A stretch of 38,141 nt of DNA. Origin: Hyphomicrobium sp. (GTDB lineage: Bacteria > Pseudomonadota > Alphaproteobacteria > Rhizobiales > Hyphomicrobiaceae). The stretch is taken from NCBI RefSeq assembly GCF_020852195.1, contig NZ_JADZBI010000237.1, forward strand, positions 1 through 38,141. The letters are read 5' to 3'. A model generated the notes under the pieces. It was not told the origin of the DNA. It saw only the letters and a program-made list of their open reading frames with translations, and searched no databases. Below, piece by piece: positions 16,278-29,554 of this stretch; the first letter of the stretch is position 1; every line of letters starts with the position of its first letter. A program made the translations under genes and the position numbers.

Positions 16278-16302
16278 CTTAAACTTGATTGTTTAAGTCA
16301 AG
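16278..16302. promoter_or_regulatory. Inverted repeats upstream of the LysR gene
   Basis: A perfect 7-bp inverted repeat CTTAAAC-N6-GTTTAAG (16278-16297) is interleaved with CTTGA-N9-TCAAG (16284-16302). Such symmetry with about an 11-bp internal spacing fits a LysR-type autoregulatory site. Much of this segment (16281-16301) recurs upstream of the AraC gene at 32463-32483. Confidence 0.6.
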
Positions 16303-16346
16303 ATATGTATCGTGTGCGCCGACGCCGCTGAGGGCAGACGAGAGCT

Positions 16347-17282
16347 ATGTTCATTCGCCAAATGACCTATCTCGTAGCGCTTGCCCGCGAGAAGCACTTC
16401 GGGCGGGCGGCGGATGTATGCAACGTCACGCAGCCGACGCTTTCCTCGGGCCTCAAGGCGCTCGAGCGCGAGCTCGACATGCGCCTCGTCATCCGCGAGC
16501 CGCGCTTCATGGGGCTCACGCCCGAGGGCGAGCGCGTCGTGGCGTGGGCCGGGCAGATCCTCGCCGACTACGAGAGCCTGAAGCAGGACGTCGAGGTGTT
16601 CCGCGGCGGGCTCAGGGGCACGCTGCGTCTCGGCGTCATCCCCGCCGCTATGCCGTCGGTGGCCAAGCTCACGGCGCCGTTCGCGGCCAAGCACCCGCAA
16701 GTGACGATCGACGTGCAGTCGATGACGTCGGTCGAGATCCAGCGCGGCCTCGACAAGTTCGAGATCGATGCCGGGCTCACATACCTCGAGAATGAGCCGC
16801 TCGCGCATGTGCGCAAGGCCGCGCTCTACCGTGAGCGGTATCTGTTCGTGACCAGCCGCAACGGTCCGTGGGCCGGCGCCGCCTCCATCACCTGGCGCGA
16901 CGCGGTGGGCGAGAGCCTGTGCCTGCTCAACGAGAGCATGCAGAACCGGCGCGTGCTCAACAACCTCGCGCATTCACTCGGCCTCGAGCTGGCGCCGACG
17001 GTCACCACGAACTCGTTCCTCGCCGTCTGCTCGCATGTGTGCGGGGGCGCGTGGTCGAGCATCATTCCGCATACCTTTGCCTACATCTTCTCCGGCTGCG
17101 AGGACCTGGTACTGATCGATCTCGTCGACCCGGTGCACAGCCAGACGATCGGGCTCGTCGCCTCCGATCGCGAGCCGCTGCCGCCGCTCGCGCGTGCGCT
17201 CATGACATCGGCTACGCGCCTCAATCTCGAGGTGGCGCTCGGCGGCAAGCATATGGGCAGCAAGAAGCTGGCGCACGTCTGA
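16347..17282 (+). CDS. LysR-family regulator, FdsR-like (formate dehydrogenase regulator)
   Basis: 311-residue LysR regulator. The helix-turn-helix region contains YLVALAREKHFGRAADVCNVTQPTLSSGLKALERELDMRLV. The effector domain starts at GTLRLGVIPAAMPSVAKLTAPFAAKHP and contains FEIDAGLTYLENEPLAHVR. As remembered, this phrase set matches the LysR protein encoded beside the fdsGBACD Mo-formate dehydrogenase in many Hyphomicrobiales. Here it sits 257 bp upstream of, and on the same strand as, a metal-free formate dehydrogenase. It is probably the activator of that gene, with formate or a C1 metabolite as possible effector. Confidence 0.85.
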   Translation: MFIRQMTYLVALAREKHFGRAADVCNVTQPTLSSGLKALERELDMRLVIREPRFMGLTPEGERVVAWAGQILADYESLKQDVEVFRGGLRGTLRLGVIPAAMPSVAKLTAPFAAKHPQVTIDVQSMTSVEIQRGLDKFEIDAGLTYLENEPLAHVRKAALYRERYLFVTSRNGPWAGAASITWRDAVGESLCLLNESMQNRRVLNNLAHSLGLELAPTVTTNSFLAVCSHVCGGAWSSIIPHTFAYIFSGCEDLVLIDLVDPVHSQTIGLVASDREPLPPLARALMTSATRLNLEVALGGKHMGSKKLAHV

Positions 17283-17539
17283 TCGACCGCATCAATCAGG
17301 CGTTCCAGCTCATTAATTTGACGCGCGGCGGCATCGCACCCAGATTTCGCGCGCCACGACGAACGCAAGGGGCTCGATAGGAGTTCCATTCGCCGAGGCG
17401 AGGAAGCGCGAGGAGCCGGAGAACGGCGTAAGGATCGCCGCAAAGCCCCTCATTCGAGCCTACCCGACGTCCGGCCATCGCCGGCCGATGCGCTGCCTCA
17501 CGTCCATGCATAGGCCCGAATCCCTGAAGGAGATCAATG

Positions 17540-18748
17540 ATGGCAAAGATCGTACTGGTCCTCTACGACGATCCCGTCGACGGCTATCCCAAGTCGTATG
17601 CCCGCGACGATATTCCGAAGATCACCAAATACCCCGACGGGCAAACCGCGCCGACGCCCTCGGCCATCGACTTCAAGCCCGGGCAGCTCCTGGGCAGCGT
17701 CTCGGGTGAGCTTGGCCTCAGGAAGTTCCTGGAGGCGGGCGGACATACGCTCGTCGTGACCTCCGACAAGGACGGCGCCAACTCGAAGCTCGATCAGGAG
17801 CTGCCCGACGCGGAGATCGTCATCTCGCAGCCGTTCTGGCCCGCCTACATGACGGCCGAGCGCATCGCCAAGGCGCCCAAGCTCAAGATGATCGTGACGG
17901 CCGGAATCGGATCCGACCACACGGACCTGCAGGCGGCCATCGACCGCGGCATCACCGTCGCCGAGGTGACCTACTGCAAATCGAACAGCGTCGCCGAGCA
18001 GGTAGTCATGCAGATGCTCTCGCTCGGGCGCAACTACATCCCATCCTCCAACTGGGTGATCAAGTGCGGCTGTAACATCGCAGACTGCGTGGCGCGTTCC
18101 TATGACATCGAGGGCATGCATGTGGGCACGGTGGCCGCCGGCCGCATCGGCCTGCGCGTACTGCGGCTGCTCAAGCCGTTTGACGTGCACCTCCACTACA
18201 CGGACCGCCACCGGCTGCCGGAGTCGGTCGAGAAGGAGCTGAACCTCACGTATCACAAGACGCCCGAGGACATGTATCCGGTCTGTGATGTCGTGACGCT
18301 CAACTGTCCGCTGCATCCCGAGACCGAGCACATGATCAACGACAAGACGCTCAAGCTGTTCAAGCGCGGTGCCTATCTCGTGAACACGGCGCGCGGCAAG
18401 CTCTGCGACCGCGACGCCATCGTGCGCGCGCTCGAGAGCGGGCAGCTCGCGGGCTATGCCGGCGACGTGTGGTTCCCGCAGCCGGCGCCGCAGGACCATC
18501 CGTGGCGCTCGATGCCACATCACGGCATGACGCCGCATATCTCGGGCACCTCGCTCTCGGCGCAGACGCGCTATGCGGCGGGCGTGCGCGAGATCCTCGA
18601 GTGCTATTTCGCCGACAAGCCGATCCGCGACGAGTACCTGATCGTGCAGGGCGGCAAGCTCGCGGGCGTCGGCGCCCATTCCTACAGCGCCGGCAACGCC
18701 ACCGGCGGCTCGGAGGAAGCGGCGAAGTTCAAGAAGGCCCGCACATGA
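17540..18748 (+). CDS. fdh: NAD-dependent formate dehydrogenase (D-2-hydroxyacid dehydrogenase family), altered active site
   Basis: 402-residue cytoplasmic protein, very close along its whole length to the metal-independent formate dehydrogenases of Pseudomonas sp. 101 and Thiobacillus, which oxidise formate to CO2 and make NADH. Present are the DDPVDGYP start, TAGIGSDH, the Rossmann turn GTVAAGRIG, the NAD-selective YTDRHR, the arginine in NTARGK, the glutamine in WFPQPAP and the histidine in TPHISGT. Unusual changes occur in the substrate region: the formate-binding Asn146 (Met-less numbering) is Lys (codon 17978-17980), H153 is Gln, and GGWNIADC reads CGCNIADC. Start: of two adjacent ATGs (17537, 17540) the second is 7 bp from AAGGAG and gives the family N-terminus MAKIV. 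Confidence 0.9.
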   Translation: MAKIVLVLYDDPVDGYPKSYARDDIPKITKYPDGQTAPTPSAIDFKPGQLLGSVSGELGLRKFLEAGGHTLVVTSDKDGANSKLDQELPDAEIVISQPFWPAYMTAERIAKAPKLKMIVTAGIGSDHTDLQAAIDRGITVAEVTYCKSNSVAEQVVMQMLSLGRNYIPSSNWVIKCGCNIADCVARSYDIEGMHVGTVAAGRIGLRVLRLLKPFDVHLHYTDRHRLPESVEKELNLTYHKTPEDMYPVCDVVTLNCPLHPETEHMINDKTLKLFKRGAYLVNTARGKLCDRDAIVRALESGQLAGYAGDVWFPQPAPQDHPWRSMPHHGMTPHISGTSLSAQTRYAAGVREILECYFADKPIRDEYLIVQGGKLAGVGAHSYSAGNATGGSEEAAKFKKART

Positions 18749-18753
18749 TGCTT

Positions 18754-18789
18754 CCGGCGGGTGCCCTCGGAACGAGGCCCGCCCGCCGG
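18754..18789 (+). terminator. GC-rich hairpin after fdh
   Basis: CCGGCGGG (18754-18761) pairs with CCCGCCGG (18782-18789), and an inner stem CCTCG-gaa-CGAGG lies at 18765-18777. It begins 5 bp after the fdh stop. It is followed by a pyrimidine-rich CTTCTCCCTT rather than a clean T-run. It probably ends or attenuates the fdh transcript before the HPP gene. Confidence 0.5.
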
Positions 18790-18824
18790 GCTTCTCCCTT
18801 CGACCTCACGGGGATCTCTCACGC

Positions 18825-19328
18825 ATGTCCGACACCGACACCGCGGTCCGCCGCGCGACGGCGAGGCCGAGTCCGTTTGAATGGGTCGCAGGACGGCCCT
18901 GGCGCGGGGCCCTGCTCGCGGGCCTCGGCGGCTTTCTCACCATCGGCGTGCTGGCGACGATCAACGCCACCCAGGAGCTGCCGCTGCTGATCGCGCCGTT
19001 CGGAGCGAGCTGCGTGCTGGTGTTCGGCGTGCCGGCGAGCCCGTTTGCGCGGCCGCGCAACGTGATCGGCGGCCATCTCGTGACGGCGCTGATGGGGCTC
19101 ATCGCCGTGTCGGTGCTCGGTGCCGGTCCGCTGGGGATCGCGGCCGGCGTGGGAGCAGCCATTGCTGCCATGATGGTGACCGACACCGTGCATCCGCCCG
19201 CCGGCGCCAATCCGATCGTCGTCGCCCTGACGGGCGCGGGCTGGTCGTTCCTCGCTGCGCCCGTACTGCTCGGCGCGGCCGTGATCGTGCTCATCGGCTT
19301 CGCCTACAACCGGGTTGTCAGGCGCTAG
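18825..19328 (+). CDS. HPP-family integral membrane protein
   Basis: 167-residue protein with four hydrophobic segments (about residues 28-45, 50-68, 82-118 and 138-162). It has the family's diagnostic motifs: APFGASCVLVFG, SPFARPRNVIGGH and the HPPAGANP signature near residue 123. HPP proteins are inner-membrane proteins; a plant member transports nitrite, and bacterial roles are not settled. It lies 76 bp after fdh on the same strand with a hairpin between, so co-transcription is uncertain. A role in moving a small anion is possible but unproven. Confidence 0.88.
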   Translation: MSDTDTAVRRATARPSPFEWVAGRPWRGALLAGLGGFLTIGVLATINATQELPLLIAPFGASCVLVFGVPASPFARPRNVIGGHLVTALMGLIAVSVLGAGPLGIAAGVGAAIAAMMVTDTVHPPAGANPIVVALTGAGWSFLAAPVLLGAAVIVLIGFAYNRVVRR

Positions 19329-19509
19329 GGTGCCTCCGGGTGAGGGGGCACTGCATTGCTTCGGATAGGTGCGCCGCGCAAATTCCAGCTTCTCGCGGGC
19401 TTCCGCGTGCGATGGGGCTGCCGACCCGCCGCCTCCATCCGCGGCCATCCCCGCACTTACGACAATGTAAAAAGCCGCCCCCTTGCACCGCGTCTTCGGA
19501 TGTCTTATA

Positions 19510-19527
19510 TGACTGACCAGTCAGTCA
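19510..19527. promoter_or_regulatory. TetR-type operator palindrome
   Basis: TGACTGAC-CA-GTCAGTCA is a perfect 8-bp inverted repeat with a 2-bp centre, 34 bp upstream of the tetR start. It has the size and TGACTGAC/GTCAGTCA form typical of TetR/AcrR operators, so autorepression of the efflux operon is likely. Confidence 0.8.
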
Positions 19528-19561
19528 TTGCACGAAGAGCAACCGCGAAAGGGCTCGGCAG

Positions 19562-20290
19562 ATGGGCGACGAGAGAAGGCCGAGGCCAGGGGTGGATGCG
19601 GGAAAGCCGAGGTCCATTTCTGCGGCGAGGCCGTCCGGTCGCGGCGCGCCCGGCAAGCGCCCGCAGGAGAAGCAGGGCGCCAGCCGCAAGGCCGGCAATG
19701 TGGAGCGCAAGCAGGCCATCCTCAGGGCCGCCCTTTCGGTGTTCGCCGAGCGCGGCTTCGAGTCGGCGCGGCTCGACGACGTGGCGGCCAGGGCCGGCGT
19801 CGCGAAGGGCACCCTCTACCTCTACTTCGACGACAAGGAAAAGCTGTTCGAGGAGGTCGTCCAGAGCGAGGTCTCACCGATCCTCGATCGCATCGGTGCG
19901 CTTGCCTCGGCGCGCGACATGCCTATCGAAAAGATCCTTGAGGCGTTGTTCCAAGTCTTCGAGAAAGAGGTCCTCGGCACTGAGCGCAAGCATCTTCTTC
20001 GCCTCATCATCGCCGAGGGTCCGCGTTTCCCGCATATCGCCGAGCTCTATTTCCGCAATGTGATCGGGCGCGCCATGCCGCTGATCAGCCGCATGGCGGC
20101 GCAGGCGGTCGTGCGCGGAGAGCTTCAGAGCGATGCGCTGGTGCGCTTTCCGCAGCTCGTCGGCGCGCCGCTCCTGTTCGCCGTGGTCTGGGACTCGATG
20201 TTCGCGCGCCTCCAGCCGCTCGATGTCGCGGGATTCTTCGCCGCGCATCGGGAGACGCTGGTCGGCAAGATGCGGAGGACACGTCCATGA
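19562..20290 (+). CDS. TetR-family repressor of the adjacent ABC efflux operon
   Basis: 242-residue regulator. About 50 N-terminal residues are basic and disordered. A TetR DNA-binding domain follows, with QAILRAALSVFAERGFESARLDDVAARAGVAKGTLYLYFDDKEKLFEEVV. The C-terminal ligand domain is helical (about 100-242). The long N-terminal tail may be partly untranslated, but no better start signal was found. Its stop codon overlaps the ATG of the hlyD gene by four bases, so it belongs to the same operon, and a perfect palindrome lies just upstream. It presumably derepresses the pump when its ligand is bound. Confidence 0.92.
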   Translation: MGDERRPRPGVDAGKPRSISAARPSGRGAPGKRPQEKQGASRKAGNVERKQAILRAALSVFAERGFESARLDDVAARAGVAKGTLYLYFDDKEKLFEEVVQSEVSPILDRIGALASARDMPIEKILEALFQVFEKEVLGTERKHLLRLIIAEGPRFPHIAELYFRNVIGRAMPLISRMAAQAVVRGELQSDALVRFPQLVGAPLLFAVVWDSMFARLQPLDVAGFFAAHRETLVGKMRRTRP

Positions 20291-21093
20291 AACGGCCTTT
20301 GATCGCCGCCGCATTGGTTCTCCTGATCGGCGGTGCCGGCCTCGGCACCTACGTCTACCGGCATCGCGAAGCCGCGCCGCCGCAATACCAGGGCTGGGTG
20401 GAGGCGGACCTTGTGTTCGTGAGCCCGGACGAGGAGGGGCGCATAACAAACCTCGCCGTGCGCGAGGGTGCCACCGTCAACGCCGGCTCGCCGCTGTTCA
20501 CGCTCGACGACGACCTGCAGCGGGCAGCGGTCTCCGAGAACGAGGCGGCCGTGGTCAACGCGCGTCAGACCTACGACCGCGCCAAGGTGCTGCTTAAGCA
20601 GACCGTGGGCACGCAGAAGGCGTTCGACGACGCGGAGGCGGCGCTGCGCTCGGCGGAGGCACGGCTCAATTCCGCCAAAACCCGTCTCGATCGGCGCACG
20701 CGGTTCTCGCCCGTCGCCGGCACGATCCAGGAGGTCTACTTCCGCACCGGAGAGGTGGTGCAGTCCGGTCGTCCGATCGTGTCGATCCTGCCGCCGGAAA
20801 ACATCAAGGTGCGCTTCTTCGTGCCGCAGGACAGATTGCCGGCGGTGCACATCGGCGCGCCGGTGCTGATCAGGTGCGACGGCTGCGCCGACGATCTCAA
20901 CGCACGCGTCAGCTTCATCTCGGCCCAGGCCGAGTTCACCCCGCCCGTGATCTACAGCCTCGAGGAGCGGGCGCGGCTCGTGTTCCGCATCGAGGCTATC
21001 CCCGAGCGCCCCGCGGACGTCAGGATCGGACAGCCGGCCTCCGTCGCGCTCGTGGGAACAGCGCAGCGGGAGACCGCCCATGCCGACCGCTAG
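20287..21093 (+). CDS. HlyD-family periplasmic adaptor of an ABC exporter (YbhG-like)
   Basis: 268-residue membrane fusion protein. An N-terminal hydrophobic anchor (residues 5-22) is followed by a barrel/lipoyl half (YQGWVEADLVFVSPDEEGRI, VREGATVNAGSPLFTLDDD). A short coiled-coil hairpin spans about 75-130, then the second lipoyl half (RFSPVAGTIQEVYFRTGEVV) and a beta-barrel region. It is shorter than RND adaptors but normal for YbhG-type adaptors. It links the inner-membrane ABC pump to an outer-membrane channel not encoded here. It overlaps tetR by 4 bp and the ATPase gene by 14 bp. Confidence 0.9.
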   Translation: MKRPLIAAALVLLIGGAGLGTYVYRHREAAPPQYQGWVEADLVFVSPDEEGRITNLAVREGATVNAGSPLFTLDDDLQRAAVSENEAAVVNARQTYDRAKVLLKQTVGTQKAFDDAEAALRSAEARLNSAKTRLDRRTRFSPVAGTIQEVYFRTGEVVQSGRPIVSILPPENIKVRFFVPQDRLPAVHIGAPVLIRCDGCADDLNARVSFISAQAEFTPPVIYSLEERARLVFRIEAIPERPADVRIGQPASVALVGTAQRETAHADR

Positions 21094-22042
21094 AGACGGC
21101 AACGGAAAGGCGCCGCGTAACGGCGATATCGTCATCGACGTCGAAGGCTTGTCGAAGTCGTTCGACGGCAAGCAGGTGGTGCGCGACCTCGCGCTCCAGG
21201 TGCGGCGCGGCCAGATCTACGGCTTCCTCGGGCCTAACGGCTCGGGCAAGACGACGACGCTGCGCATGATCTGCGGGCTGCTCACGCCCGACGGCGGGCG
21301 CGGAACGTGCCTCGGCTACGACATCCTGACCGAGCGCGACGAGATCAAGCGCCACGTCGGCTACATGACGCAGCGGTTCAGCCTCTACCAGGATCTCTCG
21401 ATTCTGGAGAACCTTGAGTTCGTGGCGCGGGTGCATGGGCTCGCCGATCCGATCGGGGCCGCGCGGCAGGCGGTGCTCCGGCTCGGCCTCGAAGGCCGCG
21501 AGCGGCAGCTCGCGGGCACGCTCTCCGGCGGCTGGAAGCAGCGGCTCGCGCTCGGGGCGTGCATCCTGCCGAAGCCCGATCTCCTGCTGCTCGACGAGCC
21601 CACGGCGGGCGTCGATCCGAAGGCGCGGCGCGAGTTCTGGGGCGAAATCCACAAGCTCGCGGCGGACGGTATGACGGTACTCGTCTCGACCCACTACATG
21701 GACGAGGCCGAGCGCTGCCACGAGCTCGCGTACATCGCCTACGGCGAGCTCCTGGCGCAGGGCACCATCCCGGAGGTGATCGCGGCCTCGCAGCTCACGA
21801 CCTACACGGTCAGCGGGCCGGACCTCAATCACCTGGCCGAGACATTGCTCGGCATGCCCGGCGTCGACATGGTGGCGCCGTTCGGCACCAGCCTGCATGT
21901 GGCTGGGCGCGACGCGGTGGCGCTCGACCGCACGATGGCGCGCATCGGCGAGGGCGCGAAGCTCGACTGGCGTCTCTCGTCGCCCACGCTCGAGGACGTG
22001 TTCATCGACCTCATGTCGCGCTCACAGGACAACTTCCGATGA
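21080..22042 (+). CDS. ABC exporter ATP-binding protein (YbhF-like, single domain)
   Basis: 320-residue ATPase of the DrrA/YbhF class. Walker A GPNGSGKTT at residues 51-59, Q-loop GYMTQRFSLYQDLS, signature LSGGWKQR, Walker B LLLLDEPTAGVD and switch VSTHYMDEAERC. E. coli YbhF has two ATPase domains; this one has a single domain and must act as a homodimer. A C-terminal segment of about 90 residues is typical of drug-export ATPases. It shares a four-base overlap with the permease gene. Substrate unknown, probably a hydrophobic or toxic compound. Confidence 0.93.
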   Translation: MPTARDGNGKAPRNGDIVIDVEGLSKSFDGKQVVRDLALQVRRGQIYGFLGPNGSGKTTTLRMICGLLTPDGGRGTCLGYDILTERDEIKRHVGYMTQRFSLYQDLSILENLEFVARVHGLADPIGAARQAVLRLGLEGRERQLAGTLSGGWKQRLALGACILPKPDLLLLDEPTAGVDPKARREFWGEIHKLAADGMTVLVSTHYMDEAERCHELAYIAYGELLAQGTIPEVIAASQLTTYTVSGPDLNHLAETLLGMPGVDMVAPFGTSLHVAGRDAVALDRTMARIGEGAKLDWRLSSPTLEDVFIDLMSRSQDNFR

Positions 22043-23187
22043 CCAGTCTCGCCATCAGGCGCTGGCCGGGCGCGCTCTCGCGCACGGCGGCCATGTTCAT
22101 CAAGGAGTTCCTGCAGCTTCGGCGCGATCGGCTGACCTTCGCCACCATGATCTTCATCCCGCTGGTGCAGCTCATGCTGTTCGGGTTCGCCATCAACACC
22201 ACGCCGCGGCATCTGCCGACGGCAGTTCTGGCCTACGAGGACAGCGACGTGGGGCGCTCCATCCTCGCCGCGCTGCGCAACACGTCCTACTTCGATCTCG
22301 TGCAGGTGGTGCGGTCGGAGGCGGACATGGACCACCTGATGCGCTCCGGCCGGGTGCTGTTCGGCGTCGAGATCCCGGCCGGCTTCGAGCGCGCGCTCAG
22401 GCGCGGCGACCGGCCGGCGCTGCTCATTGCCGCCGATGCCAGCGATCCGGTGGCGGCGGGGACGGCGCTTGGCGCGCTGGACGGCGTCGTCGGCACGGCG
22501 CTCGCGCGCGACCGCGGCCTGCCCGATACTACCGACGCGGTGCCGGCGTTCGAAATCCGCCAGCACCGCCGCTACAACCCGGCGGCGGTGACGAGTCTCA
22601 ACATCGTGCCGGGGCTTTTGGGCGTCATTCTCACCATGACCATGCTGATCTTCACGGCGCTCTCGGTCACGCGCGAGATCGAGCGTGGCACCATGGAGAG
22701 CCTGCTTGCCATGCCCATCGAGCCGCTGGAGGTCATGATCGGCAAGATCACGCCTTATGTCGTCATCGGCTTCATCCAGGCGGCGCTGATCCTCACCTTT
22801 GGCGCGCTCGTGTTCGAGGTGCCGATCGCGGGCAGCCTGTGGCTTCTGGCGGCGCTCAGCACGCTGTTCATCGGTGCCAATCTCGCCATCGGCTACTCGT
22901 TCTCGACTATCGCCCAGAACCAGCTTCAGGCGATCCAGATGTCGTTCATGTTTTTCCTGCCCAACATTCTGCTCTCCGGGTTCATGTTTCCGTTCGCCGG
23001 CATGCCGCGCTGGGCCCAATTTATTGGCGAATGCCTACCGCTTACGCACTACATCCGTATCGTGCGCGGCATCATGCTCAAGGGTGCCGGTTTCTCCGAC
23101 CTGCATGCGGAGGCGCTGGCGCTGCTGCTTCTCATGCTGATCGCCATGACGTTTGCCGTGCGCCGCTTCCGCAGAACGCTCGACTGA
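22039..23187 (+). CDS. ABC-2 type permease (YbhS/YbhR-like)
   Basis: 382-residue membrane protein of the ABC-2 family. One N-terminal segment after KEFLQLRRDRLTF is followed by a large periplasmic domain (about residues 50-180) and a block of five hydrophobic segments starting at NIVPGLLGVILTMTMLIFTALSVTREIERGTMESLLAMP. The motif LSGFMFPFAGMPRWAQ precedes the last ones. Only one permease gene is present, so a homodimer is likely, unlike E. coli YbhSR with two. ATG at 22039 overlaps the ATPase stop. It ends the tetR-hlyD-ATPase-permease operon. Confidence 0.92.
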   Translation: MTSLAIRRWPGALSRTAAMFIKEFLQLRRDRLTFATMIFIPLVQLMLFGFAINTTPRHLPTAVLAYEDSDVGRSILAALRNTSYFDLVQVVRSEADMDHLMRSGRVLFGVEIPAGFERALRRGDRPALLIAADASDPVAAGTALGALDGVVGTALARDRGLPDTTDAVPAFEIRQHRRYNPAAVTSLNIVPGLLGVILTMTMLIFTALSVTREIERGTMESLLAMPIEPLEVMIGKITPYVVIGFIQAALILTFGALVFEVPIAGSLWLLAALSTLFIGANLAIGYSFSTIAQNQLQAIQMSFMFFLPNILLSGFMFPFAGMPRWAQFIGECLPLTHYIRIVRGIMLKGAGFSDLHAEALALLLLMLIAMTFAVRRFRRTLD

Positions 23188-23321
23188 AACGGGAATTCTT
23201 CCGCACAGCACGTTTCGTGCCGCACACGAGATGCTTCGGGTCGCATTGACGTCGCGTCGAGAGATTGGTGTTCTAGCTTTCGAGCTGGCTGCCCATCGTT
23301 CAGATAGCGGATAGGATCCGA

Positions 23322-23753
23322 ATGAGCCTAACTATCGATCGCGAAGCGCCGTTTCTCGAAAGCGTGCTCGGGCGCATGAACGGCTTTCTCTACCGGTGCC
23401 GGGCAGACAAGGAGTTCACGATGCTCGAGCTGACGAGCGGCTTCGAGCGGTGCTTCGGATTCCCCGCAGACGATATCCTCGGCAACAAGGTACGCTCTTT
23501 TGCATCCCTCATCCATCCCGACGACTCGGAGGCGGTCGACCTCGCGGTCGTGCGCGGACTCGAGGAGCGGAAGAATTGGAACATCAACTACCGGCTCTTG
23601 CACACCTCTGGCTACTACATCTGGGTGCACGAGGACGGCGGCGGCGTGTGGGACGAGACGGATACGGTCGCCTATCTCGAGGGCGCGGTGTTCGACATGC
23701 ACCAGCTCTACGCCAGCTTGCAGAACCAGTTCAGCGACGCCAGCCCGGGATGA
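23322..23753 (+). CDS. Stand-alone PAS domain protein
   Basis: 143-residue cytoplasmic protein made of one PAS_3-type fold: FLYRCRADKEFTMLELTSGFERCFGFPADDILGN, then SLIHPDD, NINYRLLHTSGYYIWVHEDG and a final EGAVFDM strand. No output domain is attached, so it must signal through a partner or be a remnant of a larger sensor. No partner kinase or cyclase lies next to it; the nearest c-di-GMP enzyme is about 20 kb away. Ligand unknown. Confidence 0.85.
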   Translation: MSLTIDREAPFLESVLGRMNGFLYRCRADKEFTMLELTSGFERCFGFPADDILGNKVRSFASLIHPDDSEAVDLAVVRGLEERKNWNINYRLLHTSGYYIWVHEDGGGVWDETDTVAYLEGAVFDMHQLYASLQNQFSDASPG

Positions 23754-23889
23754 TGCGTATGCGTTGGGATGCCTTCGCGCGGGCGTTCGCATAGGCGTCC
23801 GAGGGCATCACGGCGCTTGAAGCGGCCCTGCGCTTTCTTCGCGGAAGCCTCGCTGCGATCGGTTCGTTGCGCGCTCCCGAAAATATTTC

Positions 23890-23906
23890 TATACATTTAT
23901 TGTATA
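23890..23906. promoter_or_regulatory. Palindrome in the AT-rich leader of the gltB-like operon
   Basis: TATACA-TTTAT-TGTATA is a perfect 6-bp inverted repeat with a 5-bp centre, inside a sharply AT-rich stretch (about 23881-23917). It lies about 135 bp upstream of the gltB-like start and may be both promoter and operator for the gltB-cysJ-hemS-like group. It does not match the Fur, Irr or RirA boxes I know. Confidence 0.5.
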
Positions 23907-24041
23907 CAAATATAAGTTGGGCAGCCCTGCGCTGCGTCATCCCCGATGACCACGAGAATTGGCAACGCGCGGCCGCGCGCAGGCTAGGGGCAGGCATGAG
24001 AGTCGCGCTTGCTTCGACGACACTTGACGGATCACGCACTG

Positions 24042-29543
<5,502 letters not shown>

Positions 29544-29554
29544 GCGTGCCGCCG

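Noticed and set aside
23208-23220. Short hairpin GCACG-TTT-CGTGC after the ABC permease as a terminator
   Set aside because: Stem only 5 bp and no T-run; too weak to call.
23890-23906. Classical Fur, Irr or RirA box upstream of the gltB-like gene
   Set aside because: The palindrome does not match the consensus sequences I know for these regulators; kept only as an unassigned inverted repeat.
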